From the NCBI RefSeq assembly GCF_005869935.1, contig NZ_SZQF01000001.1, forward strand, positions 62,001-126,000: a DNA stretch of 64,000 bases, read 5' to 3'. The DNA comes from Winogradskyella algicola (GTDB taxonomy: Bacteria > Bacteroidota > Bacteroidia > Flavobacteriales > Flavobacteriaceae). A program made the translations under genes and the position numbers. Position 1 is the stretch's first letter; each line of letters starts with the position of its first letter. A model generated the notes under the pieces. That model was given only the letters and a program-made list of their open reading frames with translations. It was not told where the DNA came from and ran no database searches. Of the stretch, positions 52,453-61,700 are shown in pieces.

Positions 52453-53418
52453 ATGAGCGAAAAGGAAGTACTACATATCTTAGGAAAAAAGGTGGCACTT
52501 GGAGAAAGTGCTAAGGTTAGTTTTAGCGTTGCTAAACTACACACACAAAACACTATAGAAGTCCCAGTTATTATAGAACGCTCCAAAAAGCCTGGCCCAA
52601 CCGTTTTAATTACTGCTGGCATCCATGGAGATGAGGTTAATGGTGTTGAAGTAGTACGCCAAATCATTTCTAAAGGCATCAATAAACCCAAAAAAGGAAC
52701 TATTATTTGTATTCCTGTTATTAACGTTTTTGGTTTTATACATATGGACAGAGAGTTTCCTGATGGTAGAGACTTAAATCGAGTGTTTCCAGGTGCCAAA
52801 AGTGGTTCGTTAGCCAGTAGGGTCGCTCATAAATTAATGACTGAAATTGTACCACATGCAGATTTAATTTTAGACTTTCATACTGGTGGTGCAGATCGTT
52901 TTAATGCAGCTCAAATCAGAATCATTAAAAATGAAATTGTCCTTGATGAACTTGCTCAAGTTTTTGGTGCACCAATAATTTATTATTCTAAAAATCTTAA
53001 TAAATCCTTTAGAAACACCTGTTACAAATTAGGAATTCCTATGCTTTTGTTTGAAGGGGGAAAATCCTTTCATATAGATAATACCGTAACAAACACAGGT
53101 GTTAACGGCACTAAACGTATTTTGAATCATTTGGGCATGCTCAACCGAAAATTCAAAGTCTCTAAACCAAAGAAAAACTGTATTAAAATTTTAGACAGCA
53201 AATGGATTAGAGCCAACCATTCTGGTATGTTTAAGGCTACTGTAAACGTAAACACTCAAGTAAAGAAAGGAGATGTTTTAGGCCATATTACAGATCCTTA
53301 CGGCAGTTTTAACCATTTTGTAAAAGCACCAAATAATGGTTACATTTTTAATGTAAATGAATCCCCAATTATTTATCAAGGTGATGCTATTTTTCATATT
53401 TCAACAAAGATGAAATAA
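52453..53418 (+). CDS. Succinylglutamate desuccinylase/aspartoacylase-family zinc hydrolase
   Basis: 321 residues. Zinc-binding motifs of the M14-like AstE/ASPA family: VLITAGIHGDEVNGVEVVRQ (His and Glu ligands) and LILDFHTGGADRFNAAQIR (His ligand); RDLNRVFPGAKSGS is also typical. The C-terminal beta domain (KATVNVNTQVKKGDVLGHIT) is lipoyl-like. It may remove an acyl or amino-acid group; adjacency to a RimK-like ligase and retropepsin suggests a role in reversing a glutamate modification, which is inference. The repeat E2 abuts its ATG. The stop overlaps the next start by one base (TAATG). Confidence 0.88.
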   Translation: MSEKEVLHILGKKVALGESAKVSFSVAKLHTQNTIEVPVIIERSKKPGPTVLITAGIHGDEVNGVEVVRQIISKGINKPKKGTIICIPVINVFGFIHMDREFPDGRDLNRVFPGAKSGSLASRVAHKLMTEIVPHADLILDFHTGGADRFNAAQIRIIKNEIVLDELAQVFGAPIIYYSKNLNKSFRNTCYKLGIPMLLFEGGKSFHIDNTVTNTGVNGTKRILNHLGMLNRKFKVSKPKKNCIKILDSKWIRANHSGMFKATVNVNTQVKKGDVLGHITDPYGSFNHFVKAPNNGYIFNVNESPIIYQGDAIFHISTKMK

Positions 53419-53981
53419 TGACAAAATCAGAACTTCGTAAAAAATATAAAGCCTTAAGGAAATCACTTGGCTTAGAACAAGTTGAAGGTTTTAGTCTAGC
53501 CATTGCTAATCAATTATTACAACTTGATATTTGGAATAAGTCGTTCTATCATATTTTTTTAAGCATTGAAGAACAAAAGGAAATCAATACCGAGTATATC
53601 TTAAATATTCTAGCAGGAAAAGATAAAAATATAGTGGTATCTAAAAGCAATTTTGAAGATATTTCTATGACACATTTTCTTTTAACAGATAATACTACAA
53701 TCAGAAAAAATAATCATAGTATTCCAGAGCCTGTTGATGGTATAGAAATTAACACATCAAAAATAGAAGTCGTATTTGTACCACTTTTAGCTTTTGATAA
53801 AACTGGAAATCGAATCGGCTATGGTAAGGGATTTTACGACCGATTTTTAGCAAATTGCAAACCTGAAACTATAAAAATTGGATTGTCATTTTTTGAAGTC
53901 GAAACCGAATGTTTTGAAACAGACGACAATGACGTTAGTCTAGATTATTGTGTTACACCGAATCTGGTATATCAATTTTAG
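53418..53981 (+). CDS. 5-formyltetrahydrofolate cyclo-ligase
   Basis: 187 residues. TKSELRKKYKALRKSLGLEQ at the N-terminus, VVFVPLLAFDKTGNRIGYGK (ATP and substrate site) and GYGKGFYDRFLANCKPE are the family signature. It converts 5-formyl-THF to methenyl-THF with ATP, a folate repair step. It is coupled to the preceding hydrolase by a one-base overlap and its 3' end overlaps the convergent lspA gene by 29 bases. Confidence 0.95.
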   Translation: MTKSELRKKYKALRKSLGLEQVEGFSLAIANQLLQLDIWNKSFYHIFLSIEEQKEINTEYILNILAGKDKNIVVSKSNFEDISMTHFLLTDNTTIRKNNHSIPEPVDGIEINTSKIEVVFVPLLAFDKTGNRIGYGKGFYDRFLANCKPETIKIGLSFFEVETECFETDDNDVSLDYCVTPNLVYQF

Positions 53982-54600
53982 AATCTTCTTTAAAAGCCTT
54001 TTTATTAAATAAAATCAGAATGAAGATACCTGTACTTATAGCCATATCTGCTACATTGAATACAGGATCAAAAAAAGAAAAATACTTTCCGCCAATTATT
54101 GGTAACCATTCTGGCAATACACCACTCCAGATTGGAAAGTGCAGCATATCTACTACATTACCATAAAACACACCCGCATAACCTCCATCTTCTGGAAGAA
54201 ACTCAGCCACTTGCATGTGACTATCGCCAAATAAAATTCCATAAAAAACAGAATCTAAAATATTACCCAATGCCCCTGCAAATATTATAGAAATAGCAAA
54301 TATTAATGTTTTAGATTTTTTCTTTTTAGTGACATCTACCAGCCAAAAACCAATACCTGTAACAGCAACAATTCTAAAAAGTGTTAAAATAAGTTTTGCA
54401 GATTTATCTGAAATAAAGGTAAAAAAATCGCTCAGTTTAGTGCCCCAAGCCATACCGTCATTCTCTACAAAAGCAATCTTAAACCATGAAAATATAGTAA
54501 CATCATCATTTAACGCAAAATGTGTTTTAATGTAAATTTTACTAATCTGATCAACTAGTAAAATAAGGATGATAATTATTGAGGCTTTTTTTAAGGACAT
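53953..54600 (-). CDS. lspA: Lipoprotein signal peptidase (signal peptidase II)
   Basis: 215 residues from Met 54600 (MSLKKASIIIILILLVDQIS). Four membrane helices; the catalytic Asp pair lies in AGALGNILDSVFYGILFGDS and DPVFNVADMAISTGIFIL. It has the Bacteroidota-type insertion between helices (MQVAEFLPEDGGYAGVFYGN), hence longer than E. coli LspA (164). It cleaves lipoprotein signal peptides, needed for example for GldD here. The frame extends upstream through a GAAA hairpin repeat that sits 5 bases before the ATG; that extension is rejected. The ileS-dksA-lspA order is common in the phylum. Confidence 0.95.
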   Translation of the reverse strand: MSLKKASIIIILILLVDQISKIYIKTHFALNDDVTIFSWFKIAFVENDGMAWGTKLSDFFTFISDKSAKLILTLFRIVAVTGIGFWLVDVTKKKKSKTLIFAISIIFAGALGNILDSVFYGILFGDSHMQVAEFLPEDGGYAGVFYGNVVDMLHFPIWSGVLPEWLPIIGGKYFSFFDPVFNVADMAISTGIFILILFNKKAFKEDSKIDIPDSV

Positions 54601-54604
54601 ACCA

Positions 54605-54627
54605 CATTCCTGCGAAAGCAGGAATCT
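54605..54627. repeat. Short hairpin repeat with GAAA tetraloop, copy 2, in the lspA leader
   Basis: ATTCCTGC-GAAA-GCAGGAAT (54606-54625), identical to the copy at 17226-17245. On the lspA mRNA this hairpin ends 5 bases before the start codon. Confidence 0.7.
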
Positions 54628-54730
54628 CTTAATGTTAAACAATATCACAAATGTAACGGATTATTCTTGTCTTGCAACTAGATAAGAACAATGATATTCT
54701 TAAGCTAAACACAATAGACATGAAACAAAA

Positions 54731-54761
54731 GACCTCCAAGGTTTTAAAAACCTTCGAGGTC
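54731..54761. repeat. 31-bp near-perfect palindrome
   Basis: GACCTCCAAGGTTTT followed by AAAAACCTTCGAGGTC, nearly perfect arms with essentially no loop. It lies in the 222-base spacer between lspA and the DksA-like gene. It resembles a common short palindrome of flavobacterial spacers; no T-run, so not a terminator. Confidence 0.6.
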
Positions 54762-54797
54762 TAATATCGTAATCAAATTACCTAACTTTATCATGAG

Positions 54798-54817
54798 ATC
54801 CCTTTTTTTAAAGGGAT
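54798..54817. other. Hairpin just after the DksA-like gene
   Basis: ATCCCTTT - TTTT - AAAGGGAT, an 8-bp stem 5 bases past the stop codon of the minus-strand gene. It lacks a T-run on the minus strand, so termination is doubtful. Confidence 0.4.
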
Positions 54818-54822
54818 TCTGT

Positions 54823-55206
54823 TTACTTCTGCATATTCTTAGCTTCGATACTAAGCGTTGCGTGTGGCACAAGTTTTAATCGCTCTTTATTGATTAATTT
54901 TCCTGTTACACGGCAAACACCATAAGTTTTATTTTCAATTCTAATGATAGCGTTTTTTAAGTCTCGTATAAACTTTTCTTGACGAATTGCCAAAGCTGAA
55001 TTTGCTTCCTTGCTCATCGTTTCACTACCCTCTTCAAATGCTTTAAATGTAGGCGAAGTATCATCAGTACCATTGTTATGATCATTCATATAAGCACTTT
55101 TAATTAACTCTAAATCGTGTTCAGCTTTATCAATTTTATCTTGAATTAAAACTCTAAATTCTTCTAAATCTTTATCTGAATATCTATTTTTTGTATCAGT
55201 TGCCAT
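54823..55206 (-). CDS. TraR/DksA-family protein lacking the zinc cysteines
   Basis: 127 residues. A long helical hairpin (DLEEFRVLIQDKIDKAEHDL, KFIRDLKNAIIRIENKTYGV) is followed by the C-terminal DksA-type module CRVTGKLINKERLKLVPHATL, where canonical DksA reads CxxCGxxI...RLEARPTATLCIDC. Only one Cys remains, so the four-Cys zinc finger cannot form. DksA coiled coils enter the RNA polymerase secondary channel and modulate rRNA promoters. It follows ileS by 5 bases and precedes lspA, the usual Bacteroidota order. Confidence 0.9.
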   Translation of the reverse strand: MATDTKNRYSDKDLEEFRVLIQDKIDKAEHDLELIKSAYMNDHNNGTDDTSPTFKAFEEGSETMSKEANSALAIRQEKFIRDLKNAIIRIENKTYGVCRVTGKLINKERLKLVPHATLSIEAKNMQK

Positions 55207-55211
55207 AGTCT

Positions 55212-58200
55212 CTAATGTTTTTGAATGAATAATTTGGTATTTACCTCATCGAAAGCAATTTCTATACCATCATTTAAATTATCCATTAATTGTAATTCTT
55301 CAGTTAATGTCTCCGACTTAATATAATCCTCATTTGAAGCGATTGCTGCTGCAACTTGGGCATCATTTTGTAATTGCACATCGATACGGTCTGTAACTTC
55401 AAATCCAGAATCTTTGCGCAAATTTTGAATACGGTTTACGAGCTCACGAGCAATACCTTCTTTACGCAGTTCTTCTGTAATTGTAATATCTAAAGCTACT
55501 GTTAATGCACCTTCATTGGCAACAAGCCATCCCTCAATATCCTGCGATGTAATCTCTACATCCTCAAGTCCTAAAGTAATGTTTTTTCCGTTAATTTCAA
55601 CGTCTAAATTCCCGTTTTGCTCGATTTTTTTGATGTCTTCTGCCGAAAATGCACTTATTGTACTGGCTATCAACTTCATATCTTTACCAAAACGAGGGCC
55701 AAGTGCTTTAAAGTTTGGTTTTATTTGTTTTACCAATATATCTGAAGCATCTTGTAAAAGCTCTATTTCCTTGATATTTACTTCGTGTTTTATTAAACCA
55801 GAAACGGCCTCTATCTCTTCCTTTTGTTGGTCATTATCAATAGGAATCATTATTTTTTGAAGTGGCTGACGCACCTTAATCTTCTCTTTAGCTCTTAACG
55901 ATAATACTAAAGACGATATTGTTTGCGCATTTTCCATTTTGCGTTCTAACACTTTATCAATCGCACTTTCATCTGCTTTAGGAAACTCTGCTAAATGCAC
56001 ACTCTCAAAACTTTCTTTTTGAGTAACTGCATTAAGGTCTAAATAGAGTCTATCCATAAAGAATGGCGCTATTGGTGCACCAAGTTTAGCGATGGTTTCC
56101 ATACACGTATAAAGCGTTTGGTATGCCGAAATTTTATCAGCTTGGTAATCTCCTTTCCAGAAACGCCTTCTACTTAAACGCACATACCAGTTACTTAAAT
56201 AATCTTGTGTAAAGTCTGAAATTGCTCTGGCAGCTTTTGTTGGCTCATATTCGGCATAATACTCATCTACCTTTTTAATTAAGGTATTTAATTCTGACAA
56301 AATCCAACGGTCTAACTCTGGCCTTTCATTAAGTGGAATATCTGCTTCTTCGTATTTAAAACCGTCTAAATTGGTATATAAACTGAAAAATGAATACGTA
56401 TTATATAACGTACCGAAAAACTTACGCTTTACTTCTTCTACTCCATCTAGATCAAACTTTAAATTATCCCAAGGATTAGCATTGCTTATCATATACCAAC
56501 GCGTTGCATCTGCTCCGTGATTAGCCAAGGTTTCAAACGGGTCTACGGCATTACCTAGACGCTTAGACATTTTTTGTCCATTCTTATCTAAAACCAATCC
56601 GTTAGACACCACATTTTTGTATGCTACAGAATCGAATACCATTGTACCGATAGCGTGCAATGTATAGAACCAACCACGTGTTTGGTCTACACCTTCTGCA
56701 ATAAAATCTGCTGGAAATGCTTCTTTTTTATCAATGAAATTTTTGTTCTCGAACGGATAATGCCATTGGGCATAAGGCATAGAACCAGAATCGAACCAAA
56801 CGTCTATTAAATCGCTTTCGCGCTTCATTGGTTTTCCTGAAGGCGATACTAAAACGATTTTATCAACTACATTTTTATGAAGATCAATTTTTTCATAGTT
56901 TTCTTCATACATATTACCGACTTCGAAGTCTGCAAATATATCTTCAGACATTACGCCTGCTTCTACAGCTTTTGCGATTTCACTTTTTAATTCTTCTACA
57001 GAACCTATGCACAACTGCTCTTTACCGTCTTCTGTTCTCCAAATTGGTAATGGAATTCCCCAAAAACGTGAACGTGACAAGTTCCAATCGTTAGCGTTAG
57101 CCAACCAATTACCGAAACGACCTTCACCAGTTGATTTAGGCTTCCAGTTGATTGAGGTATTCAGCTCGTGCATTCTGCCTTTGACGTCGGTTACTTTTAT
57201 AAACCAAGAATCTAACGGATAGTATAGAATTGGCTTATCTGTTCTCCAACAATTTGGGTAGCTGTGCTTATATTTTTCTACCTTAAAGGCTTTATTTTCT
57301 ATTTTTAATTTAATGGCAAGTTCTACATCTACACATTTCTCTGGTGCTTCGCCATCGTTGTAATATTCGTTCTTTACGTACTTACCAGCAAACTCACCCA
57401 TTTCTGGTCTAAAACGTCCTTGTAAATCTACAAGTGGCACTAAATTACCGTTCTCGTCTTTTACCAACATTGGTGGAATTTCTGGCGTAGCCTGTTTTGC
57501 CACCAAGGCATCATCTGCACCAAAGGTTGGAGCTGTATGTACAATACCTGTACCATCTTCAGTAGTAACAAAATCTCCAGAAATTACTCTAAAGGCATTT
57601 TCAGGATTATCGTTTGGTAAAGCATAATCTAAAAGTTGTTCATACTTAATACCAACTAAATCTTTCCCTCTGAATTCTTTAACGACGTAGAACGGAATTT
57701 TTTTATCTCCTTCCTTGAATTCAATAAGTTCTGGCTTGGTTTCTACTTGCTTGTATTTTCCATCGAACTGTTTACCGACAAGACTTTTTGCCAACACCAC
57801 ATTCATTGGTTTGAATGTATATTGGTTGTATGTTTCAACTAAAACATAGTCAATCTTTGGTCCAACAGTTAAAGCTGTATTACTTGGCAACGTCCAAGGT
57901 GTGGTCGTCCAAGCTAAGAAATGAATATCTCCTTCATCTTGAAGAAAATCTGGTAATGTTTCGGCTATGGCTTTAAACTGCGCAACAACTGTTGTATCTG
58001 TAACGTCTTGATACGTTCCTGGTTGATTAAGCTCATGCGAACTTAAACCTGTACCAGCTTTTGGTGAGTATGGTTGAATGGTGTAACCTTTGTACAATAA
58101 GTTCTTATCGTAAATTTGTTTCAATAACCACCAAACACTTTCCATATATTTGGATTTATAGGTAATATATGGGTCATCCATATCCACCCAATAGCCCATC

Positions 58201-58616
58201 TTTTTGGTAAGATCATTCCAAATATCTGTGTAGCGCATTACGGCTTTTTTACACGCTTCGTTATACTCTTCAATCGTAATTTTAGTTCCGATATCTTCTT
58301 TGGTAATGCCTAATTCTTTTTCAACACCCAACTCTACTGGCAAACCGTGTGTATCCCAACCCGCTTTACGCTTTACTTGGAAACCTTTCATTGTTTTGTA
58401 ACGCGGAAAGATATCTTTAATAGCACGTGCTAATACGTGGTGAACACCAGGCAATCCGTTTGCAGAAGGTGGTCCTTCAAAAAACACATAAGGCTCTTTG
58501 CCCTCTCTGGTAGTTACACTTTTTTCGAAGATATTATTAGCTTCCCAATAGCTATTGATATCCTCAGCAACTTTTGGCAAGTTAAGTCCTTTATATTCAG
58601 GGAACTTTGTACTCAT
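55212..58616 (-). CDS. ileS: Isoleucyl-tRNA synthetase
   Basis: 1134 residues from Met 58616 (MSTKFPEYKGLNLPKVAEDI). Class I synthetase: the HIGH-like region is EGPPSANGLPGVHHVLARAI, editing domain with TTPWTLPSNTALTVGP and GTGIVHTAPTFGADD, the WDTHGLPVELGVEKELG insert, and the KMSKS loop NGQKMSKRLGNAVDPFE. Anticodon-binding domain: DRWILSELNTLIKKVDEYYA and YLSNWYVRLSRRRFWKGDYQ. It is of the long eukaryote-like/Bacteroidota type, without a visible Cys4 zinc tail of the E. coli kind. First gene of the ileS-dksA-lspA row. Confidence 0.97.
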   Translation of the reverse strand: MSTKFPEYKGLNLPKVAEDINSYWEANNIFEKSVTTREGKEPYVFFEGPPSANGLPGVHHVLARAIKDIFPRYKTMKGFQVKRKAGWDTHGLPVELGVEKELGITKEDIGTKITIEEYNEACKKAVMRYTDIWNDLTKKMGYWVDMDDPYITYKSKYMESVWWLLKQIYDKNLLYKGYTIQPYSPKAGTGLSSHELNQPGTYQDVTDTTVVAQFKAIAETLPDFLQDEGDIHFLAWTTTPWTLPSNTALTVGPKIDYVLVETYNQYTFKPMNVVLAKSLVGKQFDGKYKQVETKPELIEFKEGDKKIPFYVVKEFRGKDLVGIKYEQLLDYALPNDNPENAFRVISGDFVTTEDGTGIVHTAPTFGADDALVAKQATPEIPPMLVKDENGNLVPLVDLQGRFRPEMGEFAGKYVKNEYYNDGEAPEKCVDVELAIKLKIENKAFKVEKYKHSYPNCWRTDKPILYYPLDSWFIKVTDVKGRMHELNTSINWKPKSTGEGRFGNWLANANDWNLSRSRFWGIPLPIWRTEDGKEQLCIGSVEELKSEIAKAVEAGVMSEDIFADFEVGNMYEENYEKIDLHKNVVDKIVLVSPSGKPMKRESDLIDVWFDSGSMPYAQWHYPFENKNFIDKKEAFPADFIAEGVDQTRGWFYTLHAIGTMVFDSVAYKNVVSNGLVLDKNGQKMSKRLGNAVDPFETLANHGADATRWYMISNANPWDNLKFDLDGVEEVKRKFFGTLYNTYSFFSLYTNLDGFKYEEADIPLNERPELDRWILSELNTLIKKVDEYYAEYEPTKAARAISDFTQDYLSNWYVRLSRRRFWKGDYQADKISAYQTLYTCMETIAKLGAPIAPFFMDRLYLDLNAVTQKESFESVHLAEFPKADESAIDKVLERKMENAQTISSLVLSLRAKEKIKVRQPLQKIMIPIDNDQQKEEIEAVSGLIKHEVNIKEIELLQDASDILVKQIKPNFKALGPRFGKDMKLIASTISAFSAEDIKKIEQNGNLDVEINGKNITLGLEDVEITSQDIEGWLVANEGALTVALDITITEELRKEGIARELVNRIQNLRKDSGFEVTDRIDVQLQNDAQVAAAIASNEDYIKSETLTEELQLMDNLNDGIEIAFDEVNTKLFIQKH

Positions 58617-58686
58617 TATTCGCATTTCTTTTCGAGGTGCGAAATTAATGATTTTTTGCTAAAAATCAGGTGTGTTTATTGAAAAC

Positions 58687-58722
58687 AAAAGGCTATCTCA
58701 TTATCTATGAAATAGCCTTTAC
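58687..58722 (-). terminator. Terminator of the large secreted protein gene
   Basis: On the minus strand AAAGGCTATTTCAT / ATGAGATAGCCTTT with one mismatch and a short loop, ending in TTTTG...; it lies just after the stop at 58743. Confidence 0.75.
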
Positions 58723-58742
58723 TTTTATTAAGATTTTGAACC

Positions 58743-61700
58743 TTACTTTACAATAATCTTTTTCGTTAGTACTGTATTAGTGTCAGTGGTTAAAGTTATA
58801 ATATATGCTCCTGTATTTATATTATGCAAATCATATTCATTGTAGCTTCCTTCAAATACATTATTTATTGTGTAAACTGACTGTCCTAGCATGTTGACAA
58901 CATCTATTTGCTTTATTGCTCTGTTGTTTGGATTAAGAATTACCAGCTTTTTTCTACTGATTGCGTAATACATGTCTAAATCCTCTATGATTTCATCTGT
59001 TTGAGATAAAGAGGCTGACTCTCCCTGAAATACAATTTCTAATCTATTGTTAAACTCGCCCGCTTCAGACAAAAACTCATATGGTTCACCTTGTCTTAAA
59101 TTATAATATGCATTTGTAAGATTATCTCTAAGATAGATTTCCTGATCCTCTGGAATGTTTTCGGTTTCGGTTAACTTAATTGTATAATTATATACACCTG
59201 AAGCATTAAGCACTAAAGGAACAACTTTATCTTCTTCTATGACACTGTACGCCTGAATGGTATACTTTTCATTAGCCATAACTAAATTAAGGTCGTCATC
59301 ATTTTCTTCAGTATTTTTAGCTTCATATCCATAATCAAATTCGTCTGAGGTGTCTTCACTAAAACCTAATAGCAGTTCTCTTCTGGTTTGAGGGCCATCA
59401 ACTGAATTAAACTCAATACGAATCTTTTGCATAACACTCTCTTCTGAATCTGAACTGTTTTGTTCCGTTGAAGTTTGAGGATTAGGATTTCCTCTAAAAA
59501 AGACTGAACCAGAATTATAAGTTCCGTTTGCATCTGATTCTTTTATAAATATACGCTGATCATTATTGAATATAATATTGCCATTTGATACAATCTCAGT
59601 CATAAATCCTTGTCCTACTGGCAAATACCTTGTTGGCACTTTGGTACCATCCTGACTGCCATTTGTATCACCTTCAATACCAACAAATTGGTATGCTCGT
59701 ATTGCTCCTGTTTTATTAACCTGCGCATAACCTCCATTGTACTCATCTAATATATGAGAGTCACCACTCCATTGTTGCCAGAGCTGAAGAGTTCCATCTA
59801 TAACACCAATATTATCATCTATAAACTTATGAATGTCTAATGCTGAAGGGTAGGGATTACCTAGCAGATAATCTGTTTTAGAAACTGCGGGCACAGAACC
59901 ACTACCTCCCGTATCTGAAACTGGAACTATTATGGTGCCGTTGTTTGGCTTACCTTCAAACAAATATTGTTGTTCAGTGCCAACACCAGTTCCTTTTTGC
60001 GTGTAACCAACACCTGGCTCTACTGGATTCGAGGTGTTTAGCCATGCCCAATCATAATACGTAACACCATTCTTGTAAGTGTATAACCAATATGTACTTA
60101 TTTTACCAACTTCGTGATAGCTATTGGTGAACTGAAAATTATTACCGTTTGGATGTTTTAACATTGATATATTAAAGTTGGTGTTATTGTTATTATTTGA
60201 AGATGTATTGTTATCAGATAATGTTGTTACCGATGTGCTCCCAACTGGTGAAGACCAATAGTTATACCAATAGACACTACTATTTCCTTCTTGACGTCTT
60301 AAAATTTTACCAGATGCAGAAGTTACTAAATCACTATGTTTTGTTTGAATAAGTTGAGAATCACCTTCTAAATCAATAGCACCATTTAATTCTAAATAAT
60401 AGCTGTTCTCAATTTTATTATTTCCAGTAATTGTAAACTTTTTATCATACTCTACGATTAACCCTAAACTAGTGTGAGAACTATTTGACGTAATGTTATT
60501 GTTAATTTGAACAATGCTCCAATTTTTGTTGTCATTTACCTCTTCAATATCCCAGACATCTCCATGCAACCAGGTTCCTTCCGTTGTCCAAGGTCCGTCG
60601 GTAGTTGTCACATAAGGCATAGGAGCCGTTTGCTCTTGGACTGTGGTAATATTTACGAGTCTTAAGGTCTTATTATTCCCGGAATAATCTACAGTTGTGC
60701 TATTTTTTATTCCAGACATAGGATAATAGCCTATCAAATTATTCCAAGAAACTGTCTCTAGTGTTTTAGTATCTATAAGATCTTTTGGAATGATGCTTCC
60801 TGTTACAATTCCATTATTGTTTTCAATTTCTTGATAAACCATCTGCTGAATTTGCTCATCAGACAAGGCCTTATTGAAAACTCTTACCTCATCAATAGAA
60901 CCGTCAAAATACTCTTTATTAGTAACATTAGTTGATTTTCTTCCAACCTCAAAATTTCCATTAGCATTAGCGCTACCGCTAAGCACACCACCAACCATTC
61001 CACCTTTGGTTGCACTAGCAACCTCAACACCATCAATATAAAGTGTAAGTAATCCTGTTGTATTAGTAAAAACTCCGGCTACGTGATGCCATTCATTATA
61101 ATTAATTATTCCTGGTGCATATAAATTTCTACCGCTAGTAGCGGTATAAGCGCCAAAAACAATTTTATTACCATTTTGAGTAAATATTCTGTAAGCAATA
61201 TCCTCACCTACAATTGTAGAGTATGTTTGGTTAGCATTATTAGGATCAATCTTTATCCATGCCATTATTGTAACCTCTCCAAGACTATTCATAAGACTAT
61301 TACCTGTTAAATAATCATCTACTCCATCAAAATCTATAGTTGCAGTAGCAGAAGGATTAATATTAAATAAATCTCTATAATCTAAATCACCACCAGAACT
61401 TAAGTCCCCATCTGAATCTGGTAATATTGAAATATTAGGATTATCTATTTCGTCATTAACGTCTAATGGATCATTTGTATTCGCTCCTTCAAAATTATTA
61501 TCTAATCCATCAAAGTCTGAATCAATGCCTAATAATACATTAGACATTCCGTTCTCTTCAATATCTGGAATATTGTCATTATCACTGTCAGTATCTACGT
61601 AATCATAAATACCATCACCATCTGTATCTTCTGGCACTAAGAAAGTACCATAAGCATCGTCAACTCCATCTTCGTTAAAATCTACAAACAAATTCCCTAT

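Noticed and set aside
54601-54648. Longer lspA start at 54648
   Set aside because: The added residues are encoded by the GAAA hairpin repeat and lack similarity to signal peptidase II.
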